From Clostridia bacterium (GTDB taxonomy: Bacteria; Bacillota; Clostridia; Oscillospirales; UBA644), in assembly GCA_017621705.1 (NCBI GenBank), contig JAGASR010000033.1, positions 1-63,296 on the forward strand: a stretch of 63,296 bases of DNA, written 5' to 3'. A program made the position numbers and the translations under genes. Below the pieces are notes generated by a model. The model was given only the letters and a program-made list of their open reading frames with translations. It was not told where the DNA came from and searched no databases. Positions within the stretch are counted from its first letter, which is position 1. Every line of letters begins with the position of its first letter. This document shows positions 8,925 to 17,480 of the stretch, piece by piece.

Positions 8925-9503
8925 ATGATAAAAAAGAATAACTCTTTGATTTGTGATGAAATGTCTTTGAAGATCGTATCTTCTACTGAAAAGATCGCCC
9001 AGACAATCGGTGCGGAACAAGTAACAGTTCGAAGTATTCTCAAAGATCTCGATATAACAAACAGAGTTTTCTATAACCGTTTTCATAATATTGAAGAAGT
9101 ACTTAATATAGTTTATCAAAAAACTATCCTTAAAATCAGAGAAAGCCTAGCGGCAAAATATGATCCCGATAAAGATTTTTTTTCTCAGGTAGTAGATATT
9201 GTTGTTAAAACATTGCTGTTATCCTATGAAGTAAAAATGAATTTCAGCAGATATGTTTTTGAAAACGACTCGGTTTCTTGCGAAAATTACGAATGGTGGA
9301 AAAACGAGATCATAAAACTTATTGAATACGGTAAAAAGAACGGTTATCTCAAAGAAATAGACAGTAATGTTATGAGCTACGCAGTCTGGTGTTTCATACG
9401 CGGTTACAATGCCGATGCTATCGGTCGCCAATTGCCCAAAGATGAAGCAGTAGAAAATTTTAAATACTGTTTTGGCATATTGCTTGACGGAATGAAGAAA
9501 TAA
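8925..9503 (+). CDS. TetR/AcrR-family transcriptional regulator
   Basis: The protein (192 aa) has the TetR layout: an N-terminal helix-turn-helix (about residues 20-62, including VTVRSILKDL and VFYNRFHNIEEV) and an alpha-helical ligand domain. A GTG at 8916 also lies in frame, but it overlaps the Shine-Dalgarno sequence GAGGTGGG; the ATG at 8925 has the right spacing and is the better start. The gene sits behind a consensus promoter overlapped by a perfect palindrome, so autorepression is likely. The flavin reductase gene follows after 33 bp, which makes that operon the probable target. The inducer is unknown. Confidence 0.9.
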   Translation: MIKKNNSLICDEMSLKIVSSTEKIAQTIGAEQVTVRSILKDLDITNRVFYNRFHNIEEVLNIVYQKTILKIRESLAAKYDPDKDFFSQVVDIVVKTLLLSYEVKMNFSRYVFENDSVSCENYEWWKNEIIKLIEYGKKNGYLKEIDSNVMSYAVWCFIRGYNADAIGRQLPKDEAVENFKYCFGILLDGMKK

Positions 9504-9536
9504 AAATATGTAGATAAATCAGAAAGGAAATTCATC

Positions 9537-11594
9537 ATGAACGAAAAATACGAGGCGTTATTTACTCCTTGGAAGATCGGCAATGTAGAAATTAAAAACA
9601 GGATCGTTCTTTGTCCTATGGGCGGAACATCTTTATTCGGTTGGATGGAACATACCGGAAACCATTTCGATAAAGAAGCCGCAAAATTCTTTCTCGAAAA
9701 AGCAAATAATAATGTAGGTCTTATCATTCCGGGTATTGCACCCATTAAAAGTACTTTTATGGGTCAATGGCTTTATGAAAACAAAAAGATGTTTGCGGAA
9801 CTCAAAGAATTTATGGACGAGATCCATAAAACGGGAGCAAAGCTTTTTGTTCAGATAACAGCAGGTATGGGGCGCTCCTGGGCTATTCCGACTCCGCTTG
9901 TAATGCTACATAATATGCCTGTAGTACGCGATCTGATCAAACCTATAATCAATATCCATTATCAGAGCGCAAGCCCGAGTGAACTTCCGTCCCGTTGGTC
10001 TGATAAAGTTAAATGTCGCGCAATCACTGTAAAAGAAATTGAACAGATCGTCGAAGCATTCGCAAAAACAGCGCTTCTTTGTAAAGAAGCAGGGGTAGAC
10101 GGTGTTGAAGTCCATGCCGTTCATGAAGGTTATCTTCTTGACCAGTTTACCCATAAATACACTAATAAACGTACTGATAAATACGGCGGATCTTTTGAAA
10201 ACCGTTACCGTTTTGCTGCCGATATCGTAAAAGCTATCAAGGAAAGATGCGGATCCGATTTTCCCGTTTCGCTTCGTTATTCCGTAAGATCATACGTTAA
10301 AGATTTCTGCGAAGGCGCGCTTCCGGGTGAAGAATTCAACGAGCTCGGACGAGATATGGCAGAAAGCGAAAAAGCCGCAAAATATCTGCAGGACGTAGGC
10401 TACGATATGCTTAATGCCGATAACGGTACTTATGACTCCTGGTATTGGGCGCATCCTCCGATGTATATGCCTCAGAACTGCAATCTTGAAGACGTTGCTC
10501 ATATCAAGAAATTTGTTGATATTCCCGTTGTATGTGCAGGCAGAATGGAACCCGAAGTCGGTGCTGAAGCTGTTAAAAACGGTCTTATAGACGCTATGGG
10601 TGTCGCTCGTCAGTTCCTCGCAGATCCGGAATGGGTAACAAAACTGATAGAAGACAGACTCGAAGATATCCGTCCGTGTATATGCTGTCATAATGCTTGC
10701 TTTAATATGGCGCATTACAACGGCGTTGCGAATGCACAGTCTATATACGATGCGAGCCATATTGCGCGCTGTGCGCTTGATCCCCGTGTAATGCAGTCGG
10801 ATAAATATTACATCAAACCTGCAAAGACTGTTAAAAAAGTCGCTGTTATCGGTGGCGGTATCGGCGGTATGGAAGCAGCAATCGTTTGCGCAAAACGAGG
10901 TCACAATGTTACTCTTTACGAAAAATCCGATAAACTCGGCGGTGTATTTATTGCCGCGGCTGCTCCTTCCTTTAAAGAAAAGGATAAAGCACTTATCGCA
11001 TGGTATTGCAGAGAAATCAAAAAATATAAAAATATCGAAATCAAAATGAATACGGAAGTTTCCGACGTTAAATCTCTCGGTGCTGATGAAATAATAGTCG
11101 CTACAGGTGCAAAAGCTAGAAAACTTCCCATCAAAGGCGCAGAAAAAGCTATCGAAGCAGTTGACTTCCTCCTCGGAAATAAGATTGTCGGAGAAAATGT
11201 CGTTGTCATAGGCGGTGGACTCACGGGTTGCGAAATCGCATATGAACTTTCGCTCAACGGTAAAAAACCTTCTATTGTTGAAATGAAAAACGATCTTATT
11301 GTTTCCGATAAGATCTGCCTTGCAAACACAAGCTATCTCAGAGATTATTTTAAGCATAACAATACACCAGTATATCTTGAAAGCTCTGTCAGCGAAATAA
11401 CAGACAGCTCCGTAACTATCAAGCACAAAGATGGTTCCACCGAAACTGTCGAATGTGATAATGTTATTGTTTCCGCAGGATATATACCTGCACCGATCGA
11501 GACTAAAGGTGTTCATGTAATCGGTGATGCAAAGAGCGTAGGCAGTCTCAGAACTGTTATCTGGCAGGCTTGGGATGTTGCAATGAAGATATAA
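9537..11594 (+). CDS. OYE-type FMN / Fe-S / FAD oxidoreductase (2,4-dienoyl-CoA reductase class)
   Basis: This 685-residue protein has an N-terminal old-yellow-enzyme TIM barrel (about 1-370, with EVHAVHEGYLLDQF and the YGGSFENR motif), iron-sulfur cysteines (C381, C384, C388, C412) and a C-terminal pyridine-nucleotide/FAD domain with dinucleotide motifs near 437 (VIGGGIGG) and 560 (VIGGGLTG). Relatives reduce the C=C bond of enoates using NAD(P)H, for example FadH, BaiCD and BaiH. The interval between the third and fourth cysteines is 23 residues, against about 11-12 usually. The aconitase X genes follow after 19 bp, so it likely reduces an unsaturated acid made by, or feeding, that dehydratase. 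Confidence 0.92.
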   Translation: MNEKYEALFTPWKIGNVEIKNRIVLCPMGGTSLFGWMEHTGNHFDKEAAKFFLEKANNNVGLIIPGIAPIKSTFMGQWLYENKKMFAELKEFMDEIHKTGAKLFVQITAGMGRSWAIPTPLVMLHNMPVVRDLIKPIINIHYQSASPSELPSRWSDKVKCRAITVKEIEQIVEAFAKTALLCKEAGVDGVEVHAVHEGYLLDQFTHKYTNKRTDKYGGSFENRYRFAADIVKAIKERCGSDFPVSLRYSVRSYVKDFCEGALPGEEFNELGRDMAESEKAAKYLQDVGYDMLNADNGTYDSWYWAHPPMYMPQNCNLEDVAHIKKFVDIPVVCAGRMEPEVGAEAVKNGLIDAMGVARQFLADPEWVTKLIEDRLEDIRPCICCHNACFNMAHYNGVANAQSIYDASHIARCALDPRVMQSDKYYIKPAKTVKKVAVIGGGIGGMEAAIVCAKRGHNVTLYEKSDKLGGVFIAAAAPSFKEKDKALIAWYCREIKKYKNIEIKMNTEVSDVKSLGADEIIVATGAKARKLPIKGAEKAIEAVDFLLGNKIVGENVVVIGGGLTGCEIAYELSLNGKKPSIVEMKNDLIVSDKICLANTSYLRDYFKHNNTPVYLESSVSEITDSSVTIKHKDGSTETVECDNVIVSAGYIPAPIETKGVHVIGDAKSVGSLRTVIWQAWDVAMKI

Positions 11595-11613
11595 AAAGAG
11601 AGGGAGAAGATAA

Positions 11614-12891
11614 ATGCAGCTTACAAACGAACAGCAGGCTATCCTTGACGGTGCGCAGGGTGAAACTCTAGCGAAAGTAATGAAAACGCTCATAAAATAC
11701 GGTGAAGTATTCGGTGCTGAAAAAATGGTTCCCGTAACAGGAAAGCATAATCACCTCGTAACTTCATTCGGACTTAAAGCACTTGGACCCGTTTATGATC
11801 TTATGGAACAGCTTATTTCTTCCGGAGATATTTCAAAACAGACCTTTTCCGTAGACCCGAGACCTTTGGATAAAAACGTACCTGCAAATTTCCTGCAGAA
11901 TTTCATATTCAATAATTTTATGTATTCTCGTCAGGATTACTACGAAGATCAGCTTTCAAAGCTCGGTCTTATGGATAAAAACGCTTTTACCTGCACTTGC
12001 TATATGGATGAAGTCGGAAATAAACCTCAGAAAGGTGATATCCTTTCATGGGCAGAATCCTCCGCAGTTGTATACGCAAACTCCGTTCTCGGTGCGCGTT
12101 GCAACAGAAACTCTGGTATCATGGATATTATGGGATCTGTTGTCGGTTACGTTCCTTACTTCGGTCTGCTTACCGATGAGGGAAGAAAAGCTACATGGAT
12201 CATTGAGATCAAAACAACAAAGAAACCCGAGGCACAGCTTCTTGGTTCAGCTATAGGTATGAAGGTAATGGAAGAAGTTCCTTATATCATAGGTCTTGAT
12301 AAATGGCTCGGAACAGAACTTAATGATGCGACTTGCACATATCTCAAAGATTTCGGGGCAGCAACCGCATCTAACGGTGCTGTAGGTCTTTATCATATTG
12401 AAAACCTTACTCCTGAAGCAGTCGAATCGGGAAAAACACTTCTTTCCGAAAACGTAAAAACATATGTTATTGATGACTATGAACTTGAAAAAGTTTATAA
12501 AAACTACCCTATAGTCTGGAAAAATCCCGATTCAACTCCTAAACTTTGCTTTATGGGTTGCCCTCATATGTCTCTTCAGCAGCTTAAAGATTGGACAGAT
12601 AAAGTTGAACAAGGGCTCAAGAAATCAGGAAAGAAAAAAGTCGTTATTCCTACAGTATTTACCGCTGCTCCGGGAGTTCTCGAAGAATTTGAAAAAACAG
12701 ATTATGCCGCAAGGCTTAAAGCTACGGGCGTTATAACTTCATATATTTGTCCTCTTATGTATATGAACAATCCTCTTTCGGGTAAAATGCCCGTTATAAC
12801 TTCGAGTAACAAACTTCGTACTTATACTACCGCAAGATATTATACCGACGATGAGATACTCGAACAGATCACCAAAGGAGGTAAAAAATAA
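11614..12891 (+). CDS. Aconitase X catalytic (large) subunit, DUF521
   Basis: This is the 425-residue large subunit of an aconitase-X-type hydro-lyase. Family hallmarks are the N-terminal GEVFGAEKMVPV block, the ANSVLGARCNRNSG segment with Cys163, the FMGCPHMSL motif with Cys316, and a third cysteine (Cys379), which together would hold an Fe-S cluster. Known members dehydrate cis-3-hydroxy-L-proline (bacteria) or mevalonate 5-phosphate (archaea). Neither mevalonate nor proline genes occur nearby, and the partner here is an enoate reductase, so the substrate may be a different hydroxy acid. The stop overlaps the small-subunit start (TAATG). Confidence 0.9.
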   Translation: MQLTNEQQAILDGAQGETLAKVMKTLIKYGEVFGAEKMVPVTGKHNHLVTSFGLKALGPVYDLMEQLISSGDISKQTFSVDPRPLDKNVPANFLQNFIFNNFMYSRQDYYEDQLSKLGLMDKNAFTCTCYMDEVGNKPQKGDILSWAESSAVVYANSVLGARCNRNSGIMDIMGSVVGYVPYFGLLTDEGRKATWIIEIKTTKKPEAQLLGSAIGMKVMEEVPYIIGLDKWLGTELNDATCTYLKDFGAATASNGAVGLYHIENLTPEAVESGKTLLSENVKTYVIDDYELEKVYKNYPIVWKNPDSTPKLCFMGCPHMSLQQLKDWTDKVEQGLKKSGKKKVVIPTVFTAAPGVLEEFEKTDYAARLKATGVITSYICPLMYMNNPLSGKMPVITSSNKLRTYTTARYYTDDEILEQITKGGKK

Positions 12892-13334
12892 TGAGAGAAT
12901 TTAAGGGTAGGGTAATTGCCTCAGGAACTGTTACAGCCGAAGCCTTGGTTTCTTACGGTGGTCTCAATACACTCGCATCTTTCCAGAAAGCTCTTCAGTT
13001 CGGTGACAAGACAGCAACCTGCGGAGATCAGAATAATAAAGATCTTTACGGTAAACAGATGGCGGGAAAAGCTCTTTGTCTTCCGCAGACTATAGGATCA
13101 ACGACCGGCGGTCTCGTTCTTTACTGCGCTTGTTCAATGAACCGTCAGCCTGCTTGTATGCTTTTTTCGAAACCGATTGACTCACTTGCAGCCGCAGGCG
13201 CTGTCCTTGCAGATGTTTGGCTCGATAATATTCAGATGCCTGTTATTGACAGTCTTGGCGATGATTTTCTGCAATACGTAAAAGACGGTATGAAAGTCTC
13301 TGTTAAAGAAGACGGCACCGTAATCGTCGATTAA
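12891..13334 (+). CDS. Aconitase X small (swivel) subunit, DUF126
   Basis: The 147-residue DUF126 swivel subunit pairs with the large subunit encoded immediately upstream (1-base overlap, so 1:1 translation is likely). The family's catalytic serine loop is seen as TIGSTTGG with Ser70; most members read GRGSSS here, so this is a divergent version. The segment SKPIDSLAAAGAVLADVW matches the conserved C-terminal block that normally ends in GALVADEL. The gene ends the operon at a strong terminator. Divergence of the serine loop supports a substrate other than the two known ones, but this is inference. Confidence 0.88.
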   Translation: MREFKGRVIASGTVTAEALVSYGGLNTLASFQKALQFGDKTATCGDQNNKDLYGKQMAGKALCLPQTIGSTTGGLVLYCACSMNRQPACMLFSKPIDSLAAAGAVLADVWLDNIQMPVIDSLGDDFLQYVKDGMKVSVKEDGTVIVD

Positions 13335-13350
13335 TTGAATATAACCATAA

Positions 13351-13386
13351 AAAGATCCGAACAGATTTCTGCTCGGATCTTTGTTT
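13351..13386. terminator. Terminator of the acnX operon
   Basis: A 10-bp stem (13351-13360 with 13373-13382) extends by three further pairs after one mismatch, followed by TTGTTTT. It may also serve the convergent minus-strand operon. Confidence 0.8.
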
Positions 13387-13388
13387 TA

Positions 13389-14204
13389 TTATTCAAGATT
13401 CCAGTAATATGTTAATATATTTCTTATATAATCGAGTTTAAATCCTTTTATTTCAAGCGGTTCATACCGTTCTCCTGGAACTTCAAGATTATATATGCCA
13501 TCATATCCGATCTTCTTTGTTTCAAGAATGACTTCTTTAAAATTGACTTGACCGCGTGCGGACGGCATTAGATGCTGATCGGATGTTCCGTCATTATCTG
13601 CAAGATGAAGCGCTTTGAGATGTTTTCCTGCTTTTCTGATGAATTCACCCTGATCTTTATTTTCTATAAGATTTAAATGTCCTGTATCAAGGCATATTCC
13701 GAGATGTTCATCTCCGAGCTGTTCGATAAACCATAAGAGTCCGTCTGCATTATTTGCATAATCTTCTTTTATCAGATTTTCAAGACAAATGACGATATCG
13801 GTGTCTTTAATATGCTCAATTAGATCTTTTAACGCTATAACGTTTCTTTCCTTTGCTTCATCGTCTGTTATATTTTCATATCTTCGAAGTGTATCGCAAT
13901 GAAGGACCGCATTTTTTACTCCGACCGCTTTAAAAAGATCAAGCTGTCTCTTTAAAATATCACGGTCTTCTTCTTCGCATAAACGAGCGCTTAATTTCAG
14001 ATGGCCCTGAGGAAAAACAACGTTATGTTTATCAGCAAATTCTTTATATTTTTTGCCGACTTCCGTAGCGTCTCCGCGTTCAAGAAGCATCATGGAATGT
14101 TCGTCGGAAAGTTCACTGTAAGTATATCCGTATTTTTCAAGTTCAAGAATTGCGTCTTCGGGGGATAGTTCGCTGTAATAGCTCGACCACATACTTAACT
14201 TCAT
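13389..14204 (-). CDS. Sugar phosphate isomerase/epimerase (xylose isomerase-like TIM barrel)
   Basis: This 271-residue protein belongs to the AP-endonuclease-2 / xylose isomerase-like TIM-barrel family. Metal ligands typical of the fold are visible in order: Glu in ICLENL, Asp and His in CLDTGHL, His in ALHLADNDG and Glu in NLEVPG. Such enzymes isomerise or epimerise sugars, inositols or keto-sugars; the exact substrate cannot be read. It is the last gene of a minus-strand operon after a GH51-type glycosidase and an FAD oxidoreductase (18 bp gap), so it may process the released or oxidised sugar. Confidence 0.88.
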   Translation of the reverse strand: MKLSMWSSYYSELSPEDAILELEKYGYTYSELSDEHSMMLLERGDATEVGKKYKEFADKHNVVFPQGHLKLSARLCEEEDRDILKRQLDLFKAVGVKNAVLHCDTLRRYENITDDEAKERNVIALKDLIEHIKDTDIVICLENLIKEDYANNADGLLWFIEQLGDEHLGICLDTGHLNLIENKDQGEFIRKAGKHLKALHLADNDGTSDQHLMPSARGQVNFKEVILETKKIGYDGIYNLEVPGERYEPLEIKGFKLDYIRNILTYYWNLE

Positions 14205-14222
14205 AATTTAACCTCTTTCATT

Positions 14223-15482
14223 TTAAAGCTGAACGCCTCTGTCGATAAGATGCCTCCGAACAAGAGAGACATCCAATTTATCGGTAGTTATTTTATTTTT
14301 ACTCATTATACTTGCCGCCGCACCCGCAGCCTGTCCCATAGCCATACATATTCTCATTACCCTGTATGATGAATGGGCAACATGTGTTCCTGAAATACAA
14401 CGTCCCGCAGTAATAAGATTGTTATTGTTTAACGGACACATTGCAGAAAACGGAATATCATACGGCTTAGGGGAGGGTGGACACTTTTCTTCGTGTACAG
14501 ACTGTCCTGGTCCCTCGGGATTATGGATATCAAGACTGAAATGAGCCTTGTGAACGACCGAATCGGAAAACTCTTTACCCTCGATAAGATCGTTTTCAGA
14601 AAGAATATACCGTCCGATTATTCGTCTTGATTCTCTGACACCGAGAGTTGATGCGCTTCCCTTGATTGAAATATCCGAAAACCCGGGAATATTGTTTTTA
14701 AGAAAATCTACGATCTTTCCGATCTGCCTCCTCAATGAGACTTCTGCTTTATATACAGATTTCGGATCAAGAGGATCAATGAAGTTTTCCTGTGTTGCGT
14801 TTACCATTCTTTCGGTCGGATGTTCTGTCCCATACAGACGAACGATATTTACATTCTCCGGTAAATCACCGTTCTTACATGCTTTATGACAAAGGTCAAG
14901 ATATTCTCGTCCGTCTCCGAGGTCGGTATAATGATCTTCATGGCAACACATCAGCTTTTGATTGGGATCAACACCCGTTATTACAAACATCAATGTTACG
15001 GGCTGAACAAGACTATCTCCGTCTCGCCCCATTTCCCACGGTGCTCCGCTCAAAACAGAAAGATCACCGTCACCCGTTGCATCGATAAAAACATCGGCTT
15101 CAAATTCAATTTCACCGAATTTACCGAAGGTAGTAATCGACTTTATTGTTTCATTCTCTTTTTTAACTCCAATTATCGAAGTTTGCAAAAAGACATCAAC
15201 GTCTGCATCATCAAGCATAGAAATAAGCTTAATTTTTGCTTTCTCAAAATCAGGGCAAACTCCTCGTCGGATACATACAGCATCTTCAATCTCTTCTCCG
15301 ATCGTTCCGCCGCATATACCGCCCATAAATGGACCGACATATCCATGAGTCATATTACCGCCGACACAGCCGTAACGTTCAATTAATGCCGTTTTAGCGC
15401 CCGACCGCGCCGCTTCAAGTGCGGCGGCGATACCTGCAGGACCTGCACCTGCTATAACAACATCATAGTTATATTCATTCAT
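14223..15482 (-). CDS. FAD-dependent oxidoreductase (FAD_oxidored, PF12831 type)
   Basis: This 419-residue flavoprotein starts with the Rossmann motif VVIAGAGPAGIAAALEAARSG, followed by the family-specific YGCVGGNMTHGYVGPFMGG block. A second conserved segment DVFIDATGDGDLSVLSGAP and the C-terminal TAGRCISGTHVAHSSYR bind FAD. Proteins of this type are widespread in Firmicutes and Bacteroidetes polysaccharide loci, usually without a known substrate. It lies 12 bp after the GH51-type gene and 18 bp before the TIM-barrel gene. Oxidation of a sugar or aglycone is an inference from this setting. Confidence 0.88.
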   Translation of the reverse strand: MNEYNYDVVIAGAGPAGIAAALEAARSGAKTALIERYGCVGGNMTHGYVGPFMGGICGGTIGEEIEDAVCIRRGVCPDFEKAKIKLISMLDDADVDVFLQTSIIGVKKENETIKSITTFGKFGEIEFEADVFIDATGDGDLSVLSGAPWEMGRDGDSLVQPVTLMFVITGVDPNQKLMCCHEDHYTDLGDGREYLDLCHKACKNGDLPENVNIVRLYGTEHPTERMVNATQENFIDPLDPKSVYKAEVSLRRQIGKIVDFLKNNIPGFSDISIKGSASTLGVRESRRIIGRYILSENDLIEGKEFSDSVVHKAHFSLDIHNPEGPGQSVHEEKCPPSPKPYDIPFSAMCPLNNNNLITAGRCISGTHVAHSSYRVMRICMAMGQAAGAAASIMSKNKITTDKLDVSLVRRHLIDRGVQL

Positions 15483-15494
15483 AAAAGCTCCGTT

Positions 15495-17018
15495 TTAACA
15501 TTTAACGAAAAGTACCGAAGAGGGCGGCAGTTCATCAACTTTGCCGTTTCCTTCTGTTATATTATAATTATCTCCGTCGGGTGTTAGCAATTCGTATTCA
15601 CCGTATATATCAGAAAGTGCTTTAAATTCTGTTGCAGAACCATTATAGACGGAAATATACGAATATCCGTCATGAATTGATTTGATGTAAGATATATCAT
15701 CATTCAGTTCAATCTTACCGCCTGCATGATTTGCCATGCGCTTTAAAATCTCTCCGTCGGGAGAAAGTACTGCATGATCCGAATATACGCGTATAGCGCC
15801 TTCGTTTACGAACGCAAAATATGAAGCGCCTTCGATATTGAGTTCTTCGTGTTCTCGTATAAGCAAAGTAGCTACAGCTGCGGCATGAAGACCCGATACA
15901 ACGCTTCCGAGGGTTCCCCATTGAAGATTCCACTCGTCAAACATAATTTTATGACCGGAGTATCTTTTCTTTGCACGTTCAAGCTTATTTCTCAAAATAA
16001 CCTCAGCGGCATATGCGGCAGTCGTGATATCGCAATCGGGAATCTGCTCTGTTATATATGAATGAAGAGAACATCTGTCCACCATTTGGGCCTTATTGAG
16101 AAATCTTTCATCCCAATCGTCCATATTACCGGTTGTGACAACTGTTTTGATCGTCGGATCGACTTTTTTCATTGCGTCGATAAATTCATCACTCAGTTCA
16201 GCCGCTTTTTCAGGATCACATATAAAACCGACCTCATTGCCGATATACCATGTCTTTATATTATACGGTTCACGGTGCCCTCTTTCTGCCCTCAAGGCAC
16301 CGTAAGGGGTTGAAGCATCACCGTTGCAGTATTCAACTATATCTGCGGCATCCTGAGGCTCATTCTTCGTTAAACGTATCGTATATTCAGGTTCAGCACC
16401 GATATAACGGCAGATATTCATATAATCGTCAATGTTTATCTCATGACCGTCATATCCTTCGTTTGCGCTGAACAGATTGGCTTTTCCGTTGCTCGAAATG
16501 ATAGGTCGTTCCTCAATAGGAAGAAGTCCTTCCTTCCATTTATATTTTTCAGCAAAACATCCACCGGGGAAACGCAGAGTTTTAGGCTGAAGTTCTTTCA
16601 TTTTATCAAGAACATCTTTTCTGCATTCAAATAACGCATCCGAGTCTTTGAGCGATAAATATTTTATTTCACCGTCGCTTACGACCTCAACTCTTCCATA
16701 GGGATGATTAAATGCAGAGGTAAAACTTCCTTTAAAGTCGTTTGAACGGAATAATTCTCTCTTATATTCATTTAAGAATCTTATCGTGATCTTTGATCCT
16801 GCAACGACGTGCCATTTATATTCTTTTCCCGGAAGGAAATGAATTCTGTCCGAAGATTGTCCGAATCCTTTAAGACCGTCAAGTTCGACAGGATAAAATC
16901 CCGAAGCATCATTAAGCATTCGACCGTTATATATCATTTCTGCATACAGACCGCCGTAGCCGAGTCTTCTGGTGAACTCAAGATTGGAACCAAATAAGCA
17001 TTTGGGACATTCTTTCAT
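15495..17018 (-). CDS. GH51-like alpha-L-arabinofuranosidase family protein
   Basis: The 507-residue protein resembles family 51 glycoside hydrolases. A beta-sandwich-like N-terminus is followed by a clan GH-A barrel: RFPGGCFAEKYKW (149-161), the acid/base Glu262 in WYIGNEVG and the nucleophile Glu362 in MFDEWN, 100 residues apart as expected. No signal peptide is seen, so it acts inside the cell on imported oligosaccharides. Arabinofuranosides are the likely substrate, though related members act on other beta-linked sugars. It is the first gene of the minus-strand operon, behind a near-consensus promoter. Confidence 0.88.
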   Translation of the reverse strand: MKECPKCLFGSNLEFTRRLGYGGLYAEMIYNGRMLNDASGFYPVELDGLKGFGQSSDRIHFLPGKEYKWHVVAGSKITIRFLNEYKRELFRSNDFKGSFTSAFNHPYGRVEVVSDGEIKYLSLKDSDALFECRKDVLDKMKELQPKTLRFPGGCFAEKYKWKEGLLPIEERPIISSNGKANLFSANEGYDGHEINIDDYMNICRYIGAEPEYTIRLTKNEPQDAADIVEYCNGDASTPYGALRAERGHREPYNIKTWYIGNEVGFICDPEKAAELSDEFIDAMKKVDPTIKTVVTTGNMDDWDERFLNKAQMVDRCSLHSYITEQIPDCDITTAAYAAEVILRNKLERAKKRYSGHKIMFDEWNLQWGTLGSVVSGLHAAAVATLLIREHEELNIEGASYFAFVNEGAIRVYSDHAVLSPDGEILKRMANHAGGKIELNDDISYIKSIHDGYSYISVYNGSATEFKALSDIYGEYELLTPDGDNYNITEGNGKVDELPPSSVLFVKC

Positions 17019-17063
17019 AACAAAACCTCGCTTTGATCAATGGATGAAAAATTGTTTTATTAA

Positions 17064-17092
17064 ATTATATCATAATTTTTTTCTGTTTTCAA
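17064..17092 (-). promoter_or_regulatory. Promoter of the GH51 operon
   Basis: Minus-strand TTGAAA (17092-17087) and TATAAT (17069-17064) are separated by 17 bp, with a TGA extended -10. A GCGAGG ribosome site precedes the ATG at 17018. Confidence 0.75.
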
Positions 17093-17160
17093 TAGGATAG
17101 GGGATAAGTTCTTCAAAAAAAATAATTAAAAATGAAATTATGAAAAATTTGCAAACCCTC

Positions 17161-17189
17161 TTGAAAGTTCGCAAACTTTGTGCTATAAT
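17161..17189 (+). promoter_or_regulatory. Promoter upstream of the tRNA-Pro fragment and tRNA-Pro
   Basis: TTGAAA (17161-17166) and TATAAT (17184-17189) are separated by 17 bp, with a TGC extended -10. The predicted start near 17196 would place the tRNA fragment, the folded insert and the intact tRNA-Pro on one transcript. Confidence 0.75.
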
Positions 17190-17222
17190 ATCAAAGCTTA
17201 ATAAAAAGCAAATGAATAATTA

Positions 17223-17250
17223 AATAATTATCGGGGTGTAGCGCAGATGG
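17223..17250 (+). repeat. Direct repeat copy 1: duplicated 5' part of tRNA-Pro
   Basis: These 28 bases match 17393-17420 with one mismatch. They comprise 9 bases of tRNA leader plus the first 19 bases of tRNA-Pro (acceptor strand and D-stem start). After 17250 the sequence leaves the tRNA completely, so this copy cannot make a tRNA. Confidence 0.85.
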
Positions 17251-17392
17251 ACGAACAGACGAACGCTGTCAGTGACAGATGAAGTGAGTCTGTGAGGGTG
17301 CCGCGGTCGAAATTTAAAAGACATCTTTGATGTCGCATTAAATTCGGGAACCGCAAACGGAAGCGCAGCGGACAGCTGCCCTATAAAAATTT
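17251..17392 (+). ncRNA. Candidate structured RNA between tRNA-Pro repeats
   Basis: The 142 bases between the two repeat copies fold well by eye. Helix 1 pairs 17255-17260 with 17287-17292 and encloses a small hairpin (17266-17270 with 17274-17278). A long hairpin pairs 17303-17307 with 17350-17354, then 17308-17317 with 17338-17346 (one bulge), then 17320-17325 with 17329-17334. It contains no useful ORF. The stretch AGGGTGCCGCGG (17295-17306) resembles the T-box consensus but lacks three bases of it. RNase P cleavage at the downstream tRNA would release this RNA. Class unknown. Confidence 0.5.
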
Positions 17393-17420
17393 AATAATCA
17401 TCGGGGTGTAGCGCAGATGG
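17393..17420 (+). repeat. Direct repeat copy 2: leader and 5' part of intact tRNA-Pro
   Basis: This is the second copy of the 28-base repeat, 170 bp downstream of the first. Here it continues into the complete tRNA-Pro. Confidence 0.85.
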
Positions 17421-17477
17421 TAGCGCGCTTGGTTCGGGACCAAGAGGTCGCAAGTTCAAATCTTGTCACTCCGACCA
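17402..17477 (+). tRNA. tRNA-Pro (anticodon CGG)
   Basis: The 76-base gene includes an encoded CCA end. The acceptor stem pairs CGGGGTG with CACTCCG (one G-U pair). The anticodon arm CTTGG-TTCGGGA-CCAAG gives anticodon CGG, reading proline codon CCG, and the T-arm contains GTTCAAATC. It is followed directly by a terminator. Its first 19 bases are duplicated 170 bp upstream. Confidence 0.95.
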
Positions 17478-17480
17478 CCT

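Noticed and set aside
10290..11693. 467-codon open frame on the minus strand
   Set aside because: It lies wholly opposite the OYE reductase and the start of acnX, is Cys/Phe-rich with no motif, and has no ribosome site; it is a by-product of the codon bias of the plus-strand genes.
17295..17306. Possible T-box leader
   Set aside because: The T-box core bases that bind the tRNA end are incomplete and no synthetase or amino-acid gene follows; kept only as a resemblance.
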